64,000 nt of DNA from Ideonella sp. WA131b (GCA_023657425.1 JAGTJW010000001.1:1240001-1304000), one strand, 5' to 3'. Shown: positions 1-8,933, counted from the first letter of the stretch. Translations and numbers: made by a program. The notes: generated from the letters alone by a model not told the origin.

Positions 1-1068
1 AACTCCAGGAACAAAACCACCTTTTACAACTCCCAGGGGAACCGTTTTGTTACTCATAGATTGAATTATACCATTTCTGTAATGCAGGCGCTGTCGCAGA
101 CTGAGCTGTGCATCTCCTGTTTTTATTTCCCCAACAATGACCAAGTCTGTCCCTGGTCTTCTCGCCCAGTAATCTGCAACTGCCCAACCTTCGGCATCCG
201 GAGACAAATATCTCATCTTTACATTCGTTGCCACAACGAAGCCTGCTCCCTGCAAGGCAAGCACCTTCTCTGCTTGCTTTAGGTTATGCCATGCCCGGTG
301 GTCACATAGACTTGGCGCAAGTCCAAAAGGATCGGTGAAGCTAACAGGATCCCCCCCCACATACCCATAGTTATTCGTCTGCCCCGACGCCCACCCGATG
401 GGATCCTCGCTGATGAACCTCGCGCACCCCGGCATGTAGTACCGCGCGCGATAGTAGTACAGCCCTCCTGCATTGCCCGGGTTGTCGTTCTCCCGCCCGG
501 TGTACTGCTGGGTGTTGCCGTTGGTGGCGTCGGCCGTGGTGCGGCCGTAGGGCTCGTAGGTGTAGTCCACCACCTTGGTCTGGTTGGCGTCCAGCAGCCT
601 GACGGTGTTGTTGTTGCCGTCAGCCAGGACGCTGTGTCGGCTGGCGCCTTCGATGCGCAGAAAGGTCTCGTCGATGCCGCCGGTCAAGAGCTGGGCCTTC
701 ACCGCGCTGTTGCTGCTGGCGCCCAGCAGTTCCTGCACGAAGGTGTCGCCGTCGTAGACGAAGCCGGTGGTCGCCCCGGCGACGGTCTTGGCGCTTCGCC
801 TGCCCAGGCTGTCGTAGCTGAAACTCGCGAGGCTCGTGGCCCCGGCGCTCAGCCCGGTGAGCTGGTTGCGTTCGTTCCACTGGTAGCTGTGGGTGCCGTC
901 GGCCAGGAGGTTGCCGTTGGGGTCGTAGCTGTAGGTCTTGCCGCCCCAGCGGGTCAGGCGGTTGTTGGCGCCATTGGGCACGATGGTCAAGGCGTTCGTG
1001 CTGTGTGTCTGGGCAACATGAGAGACCTGACCCCGAGGCCCAAAATTTGCCTTAAAGTGGCTCAGTTT
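1..1068 (-). pseudogene. Orphan Rhs C-terminal fragment with a PD-(D/E)xK-like nuclease tip (runs off left edge)
   Basis: The minus strand is open from an in-frame TGA at 1071–1069 to the left edge, with no good start codon. From about 1018 it encodes typical YD-repeat Rhs sequence (YSYDPNGNLL, SYQWNERNQLTGL), then the core signature ARYYMPGCARFISEDPIGW and DPFGL near 330. Past the core, a different, AT-richer C-terminal domain begins. It contains ADYWARRPGTDLVIVGEIKTG (about positions 155–95), whose D...ExK arrangement fits a PD-(D/E)xK nuclease fold. This is probably a displaced Rhs toxin tip without its N-terminal shell, kept as a recombination cassette. The Rhs identity is sure; the nuclease assignment is inference from a short motif. 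Confidence 0.75.
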
Positions 1069-1092
1069 TCAAACGCAATCAACAGCATCCCA
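1030..1092 (-). repeat. Possible remnant of an IS21-family terminus
   Basis: On the minus strand this joint between the orphan Rhs fragment and the immunity gene reads TGTTGATTGCGTTTGAAAAC followed by TGAGCCAC and then GCAAATTTTGGGCC. Repeated TTTGAAAA-TGA-CCCA-type motifs are common at the ends of one IS21-family branch, so this may be a solo end left by a transposition or deletion. No transposase accompanies it. The motif resemblance is from memory. Confidence 0.25.
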
Positions 1093-1096
1093 CAAC

Positions 1097-1531
1097 TTAC
1101 GACTGTGCCCGTTGATTGCCAAAAAATTCATGATTCCTTTTTACAGCATCTTCAAGCTGCACACGCAAACGCTTTGCAGCAATACGAAGATCAGCCCAGG
1201 CAGGATGGCTCATGGCCTGCTCATGTTCATGCGTCCGCTGCAATGCACCATCCGGCAGGTCTCTCAGCATTGGCAGCAATTCAGTAATCGCGGCCTTTTC
1301 AGCAGGAAGTAAATAGTCCTCGGGCCAATTTATCAATGCAGTCCCACCGTCAAGAACATCGTGCTGAATCTCCCATGCGACGTTGAAATTCCCCATGACT
1401 TCACATTGTTCCGCTGAATCTAACGACAACACATCAACAGCTTTCATAAAGTAGAAAAAAAAGTTATGGAACGACTCTTCTAGCGGCATACGCTCTTCGT
1501 TCATGGCTGAATTTTCTTGTTGTGATGCCAT
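1097..1531 (-). CDS. Putative immunity protein for the adjacent Rhs toxin tip
   Basis: A small, acidic, Trp- and His-containing protein of 144 residues with no recognised family. The chosen ATG (1531–1529) shares one base with the TGA of the upstream Rhs toxin gene (TGATG), so translation is coupled. That arrangement is typical of toxin/immunity pairs. A second in-frame ATG at 1504 would give 135 residues. Base composition is clearly lower in GC than the surrounding core genome, as expected for exchanged immunity cassettes. The role is inferred from position, not from homology. Confidence 0.55.
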   Translation of the reverse strand: MASQQENSAMNEERMPLEESFHNFFFYFMKAVDVLSLDSAEQCEVMGNFNVAWEIQHDVLDGGTALINWPEDYLLPAEKAAITELLPMLRDLPDGALQRTHEHEQAMSHPAWADLRIAAKRLRVQLEDAVKRNHEFFGNQRAQS

Positions 1532-2343
1532 CAAGCAGGCCCAATTACCGGTGGAGGCGAATGCATGATGTCGCATAGTGGACATATCAACAAGTAAAAA
1601 GGTAGGCGCAATGGAATTCTTGGGTTCCCGGGATGTGCCTCTTCTGGGGTAATTGGCTTACCCTCCAAATTGTAGCGCTGCCAACCTTTTTGTCCGGGTT
1701 CCTGCGTTTTCCAATACGCTTCTTTCGCACCTTTAGGTCCGCCATTAGCTTCATCAGGCACGAACATACACATCTTACGAGGACCACCTGGATTTTTGGG
1801 GCCTTGGAATGTCCCAGGTGGTTGACCCGCCTGAGGTGTCCAAGATCCTCCAGGAATGCTTGCGGGGGGTGTTTGCCCTACATACGCCTGCAACCCCGTT
1901 GGATCGCTAAAGCTCAGCGGATTCCCTCCCACATACCCATAGTTATTCGTCTGCCCCGACGCCCACCCGATGGGATCCTCGCTGATGAACCTCGCGCACC
2001 CCGGCATGTAGTACCGCGCGCGATAGCAGTACAGCCCTCCTGCATTGCCCGGGTTGTCGTTCTCCCGCCCGGTGTACTGCTGGGTGTTGCCGTCAGCCAG
2101 GACGCTGTGTCGGCTGGTGCCTTCGATGCGCAGCAAGGTCTCGTCGATGCCGCCGGTCAAGAGCTGGGCCTTCACCGCGCTGTTGCTGCTGGCGCCCAGC
2201 AGTTCCTGCACGAAGGTGTCGCCGTCATTGATCGTCTCTGAGCCAGATCCAAGCACGCAGAAGCAGCGCGGTTGCGACGTCGGTCGCTCAGCCCGCATTC
2301 GGCGGGTCCGTAGAGAAGACGGCATGTAGAGAATGAGCGTCAT
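1531..2343 (-). pseudogene. Displaced Rhs C-terminal tip with variable toxin domain
   Basis: From about 2232 leftward the frame matches the Rhs core of the first copy (GDTFVQELLGASSNSAVKAQ, then ARYYMPGCARFISEDPIGW and DPTGL). Relative to the first copy it lacks about 31 residues between the HSVLADGN and NTQQYTGR segments, as if recombined at GN repeats. The first ~38 residues of the open frame are not Rhs-like, so the N-terminal shell is missing. After the core comes a Pro/Gly-rich linker and a tip containing KEAYWKTQEPGQKGWQRYN and PEEAHPG, which I cannot assign to a named toxin family. It is followed by a TGATG-coupled immunity gene. It is probably a silent cassette unless fused back to a full Rhs gene. 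Confidence 0.65.
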
Positions 2344-2587
2344 TTGGAACGCTGCTCAGAAACGCGATGGCCCTGCGATCGCTTGTGGACCCAAATCGAA
2401 AGCGAACGCATGGCTGAACGTCCGTGTACGACTCTTCAGTCCACGGTAGCTTGTGATCATTGGCGATCTGCCGAACAAGCTCCGCATGCGACTGCTTCAC
2501 AGAGATTGAGAACGGCAAAACTGTTGCCTTAGTGCTCTTCACCAAACACCTGCCCCTACCCAGGACAACCAGGGAAGCGATCAACAC
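2288..2587 (-). CDS. Hypothetical protein between Rhs fragments
   Basis: An open frame of 99 residues in a lower-GC patch sandwiched between two Rhs scraps. Its C-terminal end overlaps the non-Rhs start of the downstream toxin-tip frame. The sequence (KQSHAELVRQIANDHKLPW, VRFRFGSTSDRRAIAFL) looks protein-like but I recognise no family. By position it could be an orphan immunity gene of an earlier toxin tip. The true start is uncertain. Confidence 0.3.
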   Translation of the reverse strand: MLIASLVVLGRGRCLVKSTKATVLPFSISVKQSHAELVRQIANDHKLPWTEESYTDVQPCVRFRFGSTSDRRAIAFLSSVPNDAHSLHAVFSTDPPNAG

Positions 2588-2660
2588 TGTGGGTGCCGTC
2601 GGGCAGCAGGTTGCCGTTGGGGTCGTAGCTGTAGGTCTTGCCGCACCAGCGGGTCACGAA
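2588..2660 (-). pseudogene. Third short Rhs YD-repeat scrap
   Basis: On the minus strand this encodes CGKTYSYDPNGNLLPDGTHS, nearly identical to the first Rhs copy at about 960–885. It breaks off at both ends. It is residual Rhs sequence and marks the right boundary of the shuffled Rhs locus. The next ~145 bases up to the Bug receptor stop hold nothing I recognise. Confidence 0.6.
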
Positions 2661-2807
2661 GCAGTTCGGGAATCTCATTTCAGTTTCCACAGAAGGAACG
2701 AATCGCCTCTGGAACACCGAAGTGGGCTTCTGCTGCCAAGACAGGGGTTACGGCAACGCCGAGCGAGGCCTGCGCGCCCGCGCCAGCGTCTGCTCCCTGC
2801 GCCCGCT

Positions 2808-3794
2808 TCAGTCGGGCTTGATCTTCGCCCGCGCGATCACCGGCTGCCAGCGTTTCTGCTCGGCGGCGATGAAGGCCGCGTATTCCCTCGGCGTGCCGCC
2901 CACCGCGATGGCCGCGTCGTGCGCCAGGCGTTCCAGCGTGGCCGGTTCCTTCATCGCCTTGGCGGCGGCCTGGGCCAGCCGCTCGATCGCGGCGGCCGGC
3001 ATCGAGGCCGGCACGTTCAGACCGTACCACTGCGACATCTCGAAACCCTTGTAGCCCTGCTCGGCCACCGTGGGCACGTCGGGCAGCTGCGCGATGCGCT
3101 GCGGCGTGCCGGTGGCGATGCAGCGCAGCTTGCCGGAGCGCACGAACTGCAGCACGGCCGCCGCGCCCACCGAGGCGGCCTCCAGACGGCCGGCGAGCAG
3201 ATCGGTGAGCATCGGCCCCGTGCCCCGGTAGGGCACGTGGATGATGAAGGTGCCGCTTTCCTTCTTCAGGTACTCCATCGCCAGGTGGCCGGCGCTGCCG
3301 TTGCCCGCCGATCCGTAGTTCAGCCGGCCCGGCTGCTTTTTGGCCAGTGCCACGAACTCCGGCAGCGTCTTCGCCGGCAGGTCAGGGTGCACGAGGTAGA
3401 GGCTCGGCACCTTGGCCAGCAGCGACACGGGCTTGAAGTCGCGGTCGGCGTCGTAGGGCAGTTTGTCGAAGATGTAGGGGTTGACGGCCAATGTGCCGAT
3501 GTGGCCCAGGATGACCGTGTGCTGGTCTTCCGCCCGGGCCACCTCCTGCATGGCCACGCTGCCGGCGCCGCCGGGCTTGTTGTCGACGAACACCGACTGG
3601 CCCAGCAGCTTGCCCATCTCGGCGGCGGCGGCACGGGCGATGATTTCCGAGCTGCCGCCCGGCGCGAAGGGCACGACCAGGCGGACGGACTTGGTCGGCC
3701 AAGCCTGGGCCCGCAGCGGGGTCAGGGCCAGGGTGGCGGCACCGGCGCTGCCAACCTGCAGCAGGCGACGGCGGGACAGGGCTCTCGGTTGCAT
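2808..3794 (-). CDS. Bug (TctC-family) periplasmic solute-binding receptor
   Basis: A 328-residue periplasmic binding protein of the tripartite tricarboxylate receptor/Bug family, a group greatly expanded in Burkholderiales. These proteins bind small carboxylates or related ligands. The N-terminus SRRRLLQVGSAG then a hydrophobic stretch ending near AQA is a Tat-like or Sec signal peptide. The mature start WPTKSVRLVVPFAPGGSSEI is the family hallmark, and PGRLNYGSAGNGSAGHLA and HVPYRGTGPMLTDLLAGR are the usual ligand-pocket segments. No TctA/TctB membrane genes are adjacent, which is normal for orphan Bug receptors. The ligand cannot be told. Confidence 0.93.
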   Translation of the reverse strand: MQPRALSRRRLLQVGSAGAATLALTPLRAQAWPTKSVRLVVPFAPGGSSEIIARAAAAEMGKLLGQSVFVDNKPGGAGSVAMQEVARAEDQHTVILGHIGTLAVNPYIFDKLPYDADRDFKPVSLLAKVPSLYLVHPDLPAKTLPEFVALAKKQPGRLNYGSAGNGSAGHLAMEYLKKESGTFIIHVPYRGTGPMLTDLLAGRLEAASVGAAAVLQFVRSGKLRCIATGTPQRIAQLPDVPTVAEQGYKGFEMSQWYGLNVPASMPAAAIERLAQAAAKAMKEPATLERLAHDAAIAVGGTPREYAAFIAAEQKRWQPVIARAKIKPD

Positions 3795-3857
3795 CGTGTG
3801 TCTCCTAAAGGGGGCGTGGCGGGCTCTGGCGCGGACTCTCTGGTAGGGCTATTGTGC

Positions 3858-3895
3858 CGCCCACGCGCCCACGCGCCCACGCGCCCACGCGCCCA
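3858..3895. repeat. Short tandem repeat, 8-bp unit
   Basis: About five copies of GCGCCCAC in the gap between the Bug receptor start and the dacB stop. It looks like a slippage-prone microsatellite. No gene or terminator with a T tract is visible in this ~110-base gap. Confidence 0.7.
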
Positions 3896-3908
3896 GGTTG
3901 CCCGCCCC

Positions 3909-5420
3909 TCAGGGCCCTTCGCCCTGTGGCCCCACGCGCGGCGGCGCCGCGGCGTCCGGCGACGAGCGCACCCAGTGGTCCACCAGCGCATCCAGCACCG
4001 CCCGGCCGCGTGCGGCGCCCTCGTCGTTGATCAGCATCGCCACCGCCCAGTCGCGGCCGTCGGCATCGCGCAGCACACCGGCCAGCCCGACCACGTTGCG
4101 CAGCGTGCCGGTCTTCAGGCGCGCCCAGCCGGCGGCGGGCGAGTCGCGCAGCCGCAGCCGCATGGTGCCGTCCACGCCCACCGTGGGCAGCGTGGCCAGC
4201 AGGTCGTGGCGGTGCGGGCCCCGCCAGGCGGCCTGCAGCAGCTCGGCCAGCAGCCGTGCGCTCACGCGCTCGCGGCGTGACAGGCCCGAGCCGTTGTCGG
4301 TGACGAGCGCGGCAGCGTCGATGCCCTGGCGCGCGAACCAGTCGCGCAGCACGCGGTCGGCGCGCTCGGCGGTGGGCAGGCTGCGCGGCGCCAGCGCCTC
4401 GGGGGCCAGCGCGCCGAGCTCGTGGAACAGCACGCGCGTCCAGGCGTTGTCGCTGGCCTTGTTCAGGTGGCGCAGCAGCTCGCCCCAGGGCCGGCCCTGG
4501 CGGCGCGCCAGCACGGTGGCGCCCGGCGGCGCGGCACCGGCGCGCACCCGGCCCTGCCACACGCCACCCAGGCCGCGCCACAGGGTGCGCAGCAGCCGTT
4601 CGGCCAGCTCGTCGCGGTCGAGCAGCTGCAGGCTCGGCCGCGCCGTGCAGCCGCGCGGAAACGCGCCGTGCAGCGCAACGGTGATGGTGCTGCCGTCGCG
4701 GGCCACGGTGGCGGGCTTCCAGTGGTCGTCCCAGTCGGCGCAGCGCGCGTCCACCAGCGTCATCGCGCGCGCATCGAGCACCAGGCCATCGAGCGCCGGC
4801 ACGCTGCGCGCCACCACGCCATCGGCCGTGGCCTGCAGCTGCAGCGGCAGCAGGCTGCCGGCCAGGTTGAGCGCATCCGGGATCACGTTGTACGGGAACT
4901 CCGGGGCCTCGTCGAAGGGCGGCAGGCCGAGGTCGGCGCGCGGCGGGTCGTAGCGCGTGCGGTCCAGCAGCACGTCGCCGCGGATCTCGTGCACGCCGGC
5001 CTCGCGCAGCTCCATCAGCAGCGCCCAAAGCTGCGGCACGCCGAGCTCGACGTCGCCGCCGCCGCGCAGCACGAGATCGCCGTCGAGCACATCGCCCTGC
5101 GGCCCGGGCCGCCGCGGTGCGGCGCTCAGCAGCTCCGTGTGGCCGCGGTGGCTGGGCCCCAGCCGGTCGAGCGCGACGATGCTGGTGACGAGTTTCATCG
5201 TCGAGCCGGGCTGCAGCGATCGGGTGGCCTGGAAGCCGACTGCCCGGCCGCGGTGGCCCAGCGGCAGCGCGGCATAGGCCAGCGCGTCGGAGGGCAGGCT
5301 CGCCGCCTGCAGCGCCCGCTGCACGGGCTCGGGGGGCGTGGCGCGCGCGGCCCCGGCGGCCGCCAGCAGCGTGGCCAGCACAGCCGCCGGCCCGCGCAGG
5401 CGGCGCATCGGCAGGGTCAT
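3909..5420 (-). CDS. dacB: D-alanyl-D-alanine carboxypeptidase/endopeptidase PBP4 (S13)
   Basis: A 503-residue class C penicillin-binding protein of the DacB/PBP4 type that trims or cleaves peptidoglycan cross-links in the periplasm. The ATG at 5420 starts a good signal peptide (MRRLRGPAAVLATLLAAAGAARA). The three catalytic motifs are all present: SxxK in PGSTMKLVTS, SxN in NKASDNAW, and KTG in LKTGTLRNVVGLAG. The large insert between the first two motifs (ELGVPQLWALLMELREAG, FPYNVIPDALN) is typical of PBP4. It is divergent from the peptidoglycan-recycling operon that starts 30 bases away, so the two transcription units share a promoter region. The open frame extends upstream of the chosen start only as Arg-rich shadow sequence. 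Confidence 0.93.
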   Translation of the reverse strand: MTLPMRRLRGPAAVLATLLAAAGAARATPPEPVQRALQAASLPSDALAYAALPLGHRGRAVGFQATRSLQPGSTMKLVTSIVALDRLGPSHRGHTELLSAAPRRPGPQGDVLDGDLVLRGGGDVELGVPQLWALLMELREAGVHEIRGDVLLDRTRYDPPRADLGLPPFDEAPEFPYNVIPDALNLAGSLLPLQLQATADGVVARSVPALDGLVLDARAMTLVDARCADWDDHWKPATVARDGSTITVALHGAFPRGCTARPSLQLLDRDELAERLLRTLWRGLGGVWQGRVRAGAAPPGATVLARRQGRPWGELLRHLNKASDNAWTRVLFHELGALAPEALAPRSLPTAERADRVLRDWFARQGIDAAALVTDNGSGLSRRERVSARLLAELLQAAWRGPHRHDLLATLPTVGVDGTMRLRLRDSPAAGWARLKTGTLRNVVGLAGVLRDADGRDWAVAMLINDEGAARGRAVLDALVDHWVRSSPDAAAPPRVGPQGEGP

Positions 5421-5449
5421 GGCGGCGATTGTGGGCCGCCGCCGCGACA

Positions 5450-6400
5450 ATGCCGGGCGTGAGCGCGATCCTCTCCTCCGCCCCCTGCCACCTCGGCCTG
5501 GATGCCGGCGGCACCCAGACCCGCTGGGCGCTGGCCGACGCCGCCGGTCGCCTGCACGCCGAGGGCACGGCGCCGCCGCTGTCGGGGCTGATGCTGCTCG
5601 ACGACGTCGGCCGCGCCGCGCTGCGCGCCGCGCTCGATGCGCTGGCGGCCGCGCTGCCGCCGGGCCTGGCACTGCGGCGGGCCTGGGCCGGCATCACCGG
5701 CGTCGATGCCACGCTGGCCCCGGCGCTGGCGCAGGCACTGGCCGCGGCGCTGCGGCTGGGTGCGGCGCAGGTGCACGTCGTCAGCGACATCGACCTGGCC
5801 TGCCGCGCCGCTTTCGCGCCGGGCGAGGGCGTGCTCGTCTACGCCGGCACCGGCTCGGTCGCCGCGCACCGGGCGGCCGATGGCCGCCTGCACCGGGCCG
5901 GCGGCCGGGGTGCCGTCATCGACGACGCCGGAGGCGGCCACTGGCTGGCGCGCGAGGCCCTGTGCCGCGTCTGGCGCCTCGAAGACGCCGCGCCCGGCCA
6001 GGGCCTGGCCACGCCGCTGGGGCGCGCACTGGCGCGCGCCGTCGGCGGCGCCGACTGGGCCGCCACGCGCAACTTCGTCTACGGCGCCAGCCGCGGCGAG
6101 CTGGGCACGCTGGCGCTGGCCGTGGCCGAGGCCGCCCGCGAGGGCGACGCCACCGCGCGCGCTCTGCTGGCGCAGGCCGGGGCCGAGCTGGCCCGCCTGG
6201 CACAGGCCCTGCACACGCGGTTGGGCGCAGCGTTGCCGGTGGCCCTGGCCGGGCGCGTGTGGGCGCTGCACCCGGCCATCGAGGCGGCCTTCCGTGCGGC
6301 GCTGCAGGCCAGCGCGCCGGGCGTGCCGGTGCGGCCCCTCTCCGAGCCGGCCCACGTGGCCGCCGCGCGGCTGGCCGCGGCGCAGGAGGCCGCCCCGTGA
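5450..6400 (+). CDS. BadF/BadG/BcrA/BcrD-type ATPase, probable amino-sugar kinase
   Basis: A 316-residue actin-fold (ASKHA) kinase. Visible motifs are the phosphate-1 loop LGLDAGGTQTRWALAD, the adenosine/phosphate-2 region VLVYAGTGSVAAH, and GGRGAVIDDAGGGHWL. N-acetylglucosamine kinases and MurNAc kinases belong to this superfamily. Its operon partners are an amidase, a glycoside-hydrolase-like lipoprotein and murQ, so phosphorylation of GlcNAc or MurNAc released from the wall is the likely job. It is first in the operon; its TGA overlaps the next start as GTGA. An ATG at 5429 is also possible but adds only a low-complexity stretch. Confidence 0.82.
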   Translation: MPGVSAILSSAPCHLGLDAGGTQTRWALADAAGRLHAEGTAPPLSGLMLLDDVGRAALRAALDALAAALPPGLALRRAWAGITGVDATLAPALAQALAAALRLGAAQVHVVSDIDLACRAAFAPGEGVLVYAGTGSVAAHRAADGRLHRAGGRGAVIDDAGGGHWLAREALCRVWRLEDAAPGQGLATPLGRALARAVGGADWAATRNFVYGASRGELGTLALAVAEAAREGDATARALLAQAGAELARLAQALHTRLGAALPVALAGRVWALHPAIEAAFRAALQASAPGVPVRPLSEPAHVAAARLAAAQEAAP

Positions 6401-7305
6401 GGCCGGGCCTGCCGCTGAGCCGTGTCGCGCGCTGGATGGCGCTGTGGTGGGCCCTGGTGCTGGGCGCCTGCGCCACGCACCCGCCCGGCATGGGCCGCAC
6501 CCCGGGCGGCGTGCCCGTGGTCACCACGCACACGGCCAAGGGGCAGGACAGCCGCGTGCTCTTCCTCATCCTCCACTACACCGTGGCCGACCTGCCGCAG
6601 AGCCTGCACATCCTGACCGAGCGCGAGGTCTCGGCGCACTATCTGCTCACCGACGAGACGCCGCCGCGCATCCACCGCCTGGTCGACGAGGAGCGCCGCG
6701 CCTGGCACTCGGGCCAGAGCGGCTGGAAGGGCCACCGGCTGCTCAACGCCAGCAGCATCGGCATCGAGATCGTGCACCCGGGCTACCGCAAGGGGCCGGA
6801 CGGCGAGAAGGTGTTCGCGGCGTTCCCGCCGGTGCAGATCGAGGCCCTCGTGCCGTTGGTGCGCGACATCGTCACGCGCCACCGCATCCGGCCCGACCGC
6901 GTGCTCGGCCACGGCGAGGTGACGCCCTCGTACAAAGAGGATCCCGGCCCCACCTTCCCCTGGGCGCGGCTGGCGGCCGAAGGCCTGGTGCCGCCGCTGC
7001 CCGACGCCGCCCGCGTGGCCGCGCAGCGCGCCGTGTACGAGGCGGCGTTGCCCGGCGCGCTGTGGTTCCAGCAGCAGTTGCGGCAGTGGGGCTACGTGAT
7101 CGAGGCCACCGGCCTGTGGGACGACCAGAGCCGCCGCGTGATGATGAACTTCCAGATGCGCTACCGCCCTGCCGACCACCGTGCTGAGATGGACGCCGAG
7201 AGCGCCGCCCTGCTGTGGGTGCTGAACAACCCCCCGGCGCCCGCAGCCGCGGCGCCCGCGGGGCGCCCGGCACCCCGGGTGCTGGGCGCCCCGGCCCCGC
7301 GATGA
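6397..7305 (+). CDS. amiD: N-acetylmuramoyl-L-alanine amidase, AmiD-like lipoprotein
   Basis: A 302-residue zinc amidase (Amidase_2) that cuts the lactyl-amide bond in muropeptides. The GTG start overlaps the upstream stop (GTGA) and has AGGAGG eight bases upstream. A lipobox (VLGACATH) follows a short hydrophobic helix, so it should be anchored in the outer membrane. The zinc/catalytic segments are LILHYTVAD, SIGIEIVHPG and GHGEVTPSYKEDPGPTFPW. The C-terminal ~70 residues (WFQQQLRQWGYVIEATGLW...) are a PG_binding_1-like domain. This is the AmiD/YbjR architecture. It fits the recycling operon by releasing peptides from anhydro-muropeptides. Confidence 0.9.
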   Translation: MRPGLPLSRVARWMALWWALVLGACATHPPGMGRTPGGVPVVTTHTAKGQDSRVLFLILHYTVADLPQSLHILTEREVSAHYLLTDETPPRIHRLVDEERRAWHSGQSGWKGHRLLNASSIGIEIVHPGYRKGPDGEKVFAAFPPVQIEALVPLVRDIVTRHRIRPDRVLGHGEVTPSYKEDPGPTFPWARLAAEGLVPPLPDAARVAAQRAVYEAALPGALWFQQQLRQWGYVIEATGLWDDQSRRVMMNFQMRYRPADHRAEMDAESAALLWVLNNPPAPAAAAPAGRPAPRVLGAPAPR

Positions 7306-8933
7306 GTGCGCCGCCCTCGCGACGCGAGGCCCTGGGCCGGCTGGGGGCGCTGGGCACGCTGGCCACGCTGGGCCCGCTGGCGACCGGCGGTTGCGCGGGG
7401 CTCGACCGCCCGTCACCGCTGATCGAGGTCCCGGCACCGGCGCCGGCCCCGGCAGCGGCGCCGGAGCCTGCCGAGGAGGGGCCGCCCCCCAGCCCGCGCG
7501 AGCTGCGCGGGGCCTGGGTCGCCACCGTGGCCAACATCGACTGGCCCAGCCGCGCCGGCCTGAGCGGCGCGCAGCAGCGCCACGAGGCCCTGGCGCTGCT
7601 GGACCGCGCGCGTGCCCTGAACCTGAACCTGCTGGTGCTGCAGGTGCGGCCGGCCGGCGACGCCATCTACCCCTCGGCGCTCGAGCCCTGGACCGAGTTC
7701 CTCTCCGGCGAGCAGGGCCGCGCCCCCTGGCTGGCCGGCGAGCCGGCCTGGGACCCGCTGGCCTTCTGGCTCGAGCAGGCGCATGCGCGCGCCATCGAGC
7801 TGCACGTGTGGTTCAACACTTACCGCGCGCGCCACTCGGCCGCCCAGTCGCCGCCGGTGGCGCCGCACCTGGCCGTGCGCCAGCCGGCGCTGGTGCGGCG
7901 CTACGGCGAACAACTTTGGATGGACCCCGGCGAGCCCGCCGCGGCGGCGCACACCCTGGCCGTGGTGGCCGACGTGCTGCGCCGCTACGCCGTCGATGGC
8001 GTGCACATCGACGATTATTTCTATCCCTACCCGGTGCTGGCCAACCCGGCGGCCGGCCCCGGCAGCGCCGAGCTGCCCTTTCCCGACGACGACAGCCACG
8101 CCCGCCACCGCGCGGCCGGCGGCACGCTGGCGCGCGAGGACTGGCGGCGCGCCAACGTCGATGCGCTTGTGCGGCAGCTGCACGACACGGTGCATGCCGT
8201 GCGTCCCGGCACACGCTTCGGCATCAGCCCCTTCGGCATCGGCCGGCCCGAGCGGCGGCCCCCCGGCATCACCGGTTTCAGCCAGTACGACAAGCTGTTC
8301 GCCGACGTCGAGCGCTGGATCGCCGAGGGCTGGCTCGACTACCTGGTGCCACAGCTGTACTGGCCCATCGACCGCGTGGGCCAGCAGTTCCCGGTGCTGC
8401 TGGCGCACTGGCAGCGCGAGCTGGCGCAGCTGTCTCCGCCACCGCAGCGCCACCTGTGGCCGGGGCTGTTCACGAGCCAGGTGCGGCGCCGCGCCGACGA
8501 CGCCCCGGGCCCGCGCGCCTGGCCGGCGGCCGAGCTGCTGGCGCAGGTGCAGCTCCTGCGGCAGCAAGGCGCGGCCGGGCACGTCCACTTCAGCCTGGTG
8601 GCGCTGATGCAGGACCGCGACGGCCTGGCCGCCGCGCTGCAGCGCGGCCCCTATGCCGAGCCCGCGTTGGTGCCGGCCACGCCCTGGCTCGACGCGCGGG
8701 TGCCGGCGGCGCCGACCCTGCAGCGCGAAGGCGCGGCGCTGCGCATCGAGCCCGCCGCCGGTGAGCCGCCCGTGGCCCGCTGGGCGCTGTGGCGCCGCGT
8801 GGCGGGCCGCTGGCGCTTTGCCGTGCTGCCCGGGACCGCGCGCACCGTCGCCCTGGAGGGCGCCGACCGCGTGGCCCTGGCCGCCGTCAGCCGCACGGGC
8901 GTCGAAGGACCGCGCCACCTGTTCACGCCCTGA
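7302..8933 (+). CDS. GHL10-family glycoside-hydrolase-like lipoprotein (DUF187/YngK type)
   Basis: A 543-residue exported protein. The ATG overlaps the previous stop (ATGA). The N-terminus has Arg residues, a hydrophobic helix and a lipobox-like TGGCAG, followed by a Pro/Ala linker. The TIM-barrel part begins at ELRGAWVATVANIDWPS, the family signature, and includes DGVHIDDYFYPYP, LDYLVPQLYWPID and GHVHFSLVALMQD. Asp and Glu clusters at DGVHIDD fit glycosidase active sites. The family is thought to act on cell-wall glycans, which suits its place between amiD and murQ, but the substrate is inference. Confidence 0.88.
   Translation: MSAPPSRREALGRLGALGTLATLGPLATGGCAGLDRPSPLIEVPAPAPAPAAAPEPAEEGPPPSPRELRGAWVATVANIDWPSRAGLSGAQQRHEALALLDRARALNLNLLVLQVRPAGDAIYPSALEPWTEFLSGEQGRAPWLAGEPAWDPLAFWLEQAHARAIELHVWFNTYRARHSAAQSPPVAPHLAVRQPALVRRYGEQLWMDPGEPAAAAHTLAVVADVLRRYAVDGVHIDDYFYPYPVLANPAAGPGSAELPFPDDDSHARHRAAGGTLAREDWRRANVDALVRQLHDTVHAVRPGTRFGISPFGIGRPERRPPGITGFSQYDKLFADVERWIAEGWLDYLVPQLYWPIDRVGQQFPVLLAHWQRELAQLSPPPQRHLWPGLFTSQVRRRADDAPGPRAWPAAELLAQVQLLRQQGAAGHVHFSLVALMQDRDGLAAALQRGPYAEPALVPATPWLDARVPAAPTLQREGAALRIEPAAGEPPVARWALWRRVAGRWRFAVLPGTARTVALEGADRVALAAVSRTGVEGPRHLFTP

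Noticed and set aside
2460..4280. 606-residue plus-strand frame opposite the Bug receptor and dacB
   Set aside because: Antisense shadow rich in Arg, Gly and Ala, with no motifs; the opposite strand is clearly coding.
3805..5790. Long 661-residue frame on the minus strand over dacB
   Set aside because: Arg/Ala-rich shadow frame of high-GC coding DNA; the dacB frame has all S13 motifs.
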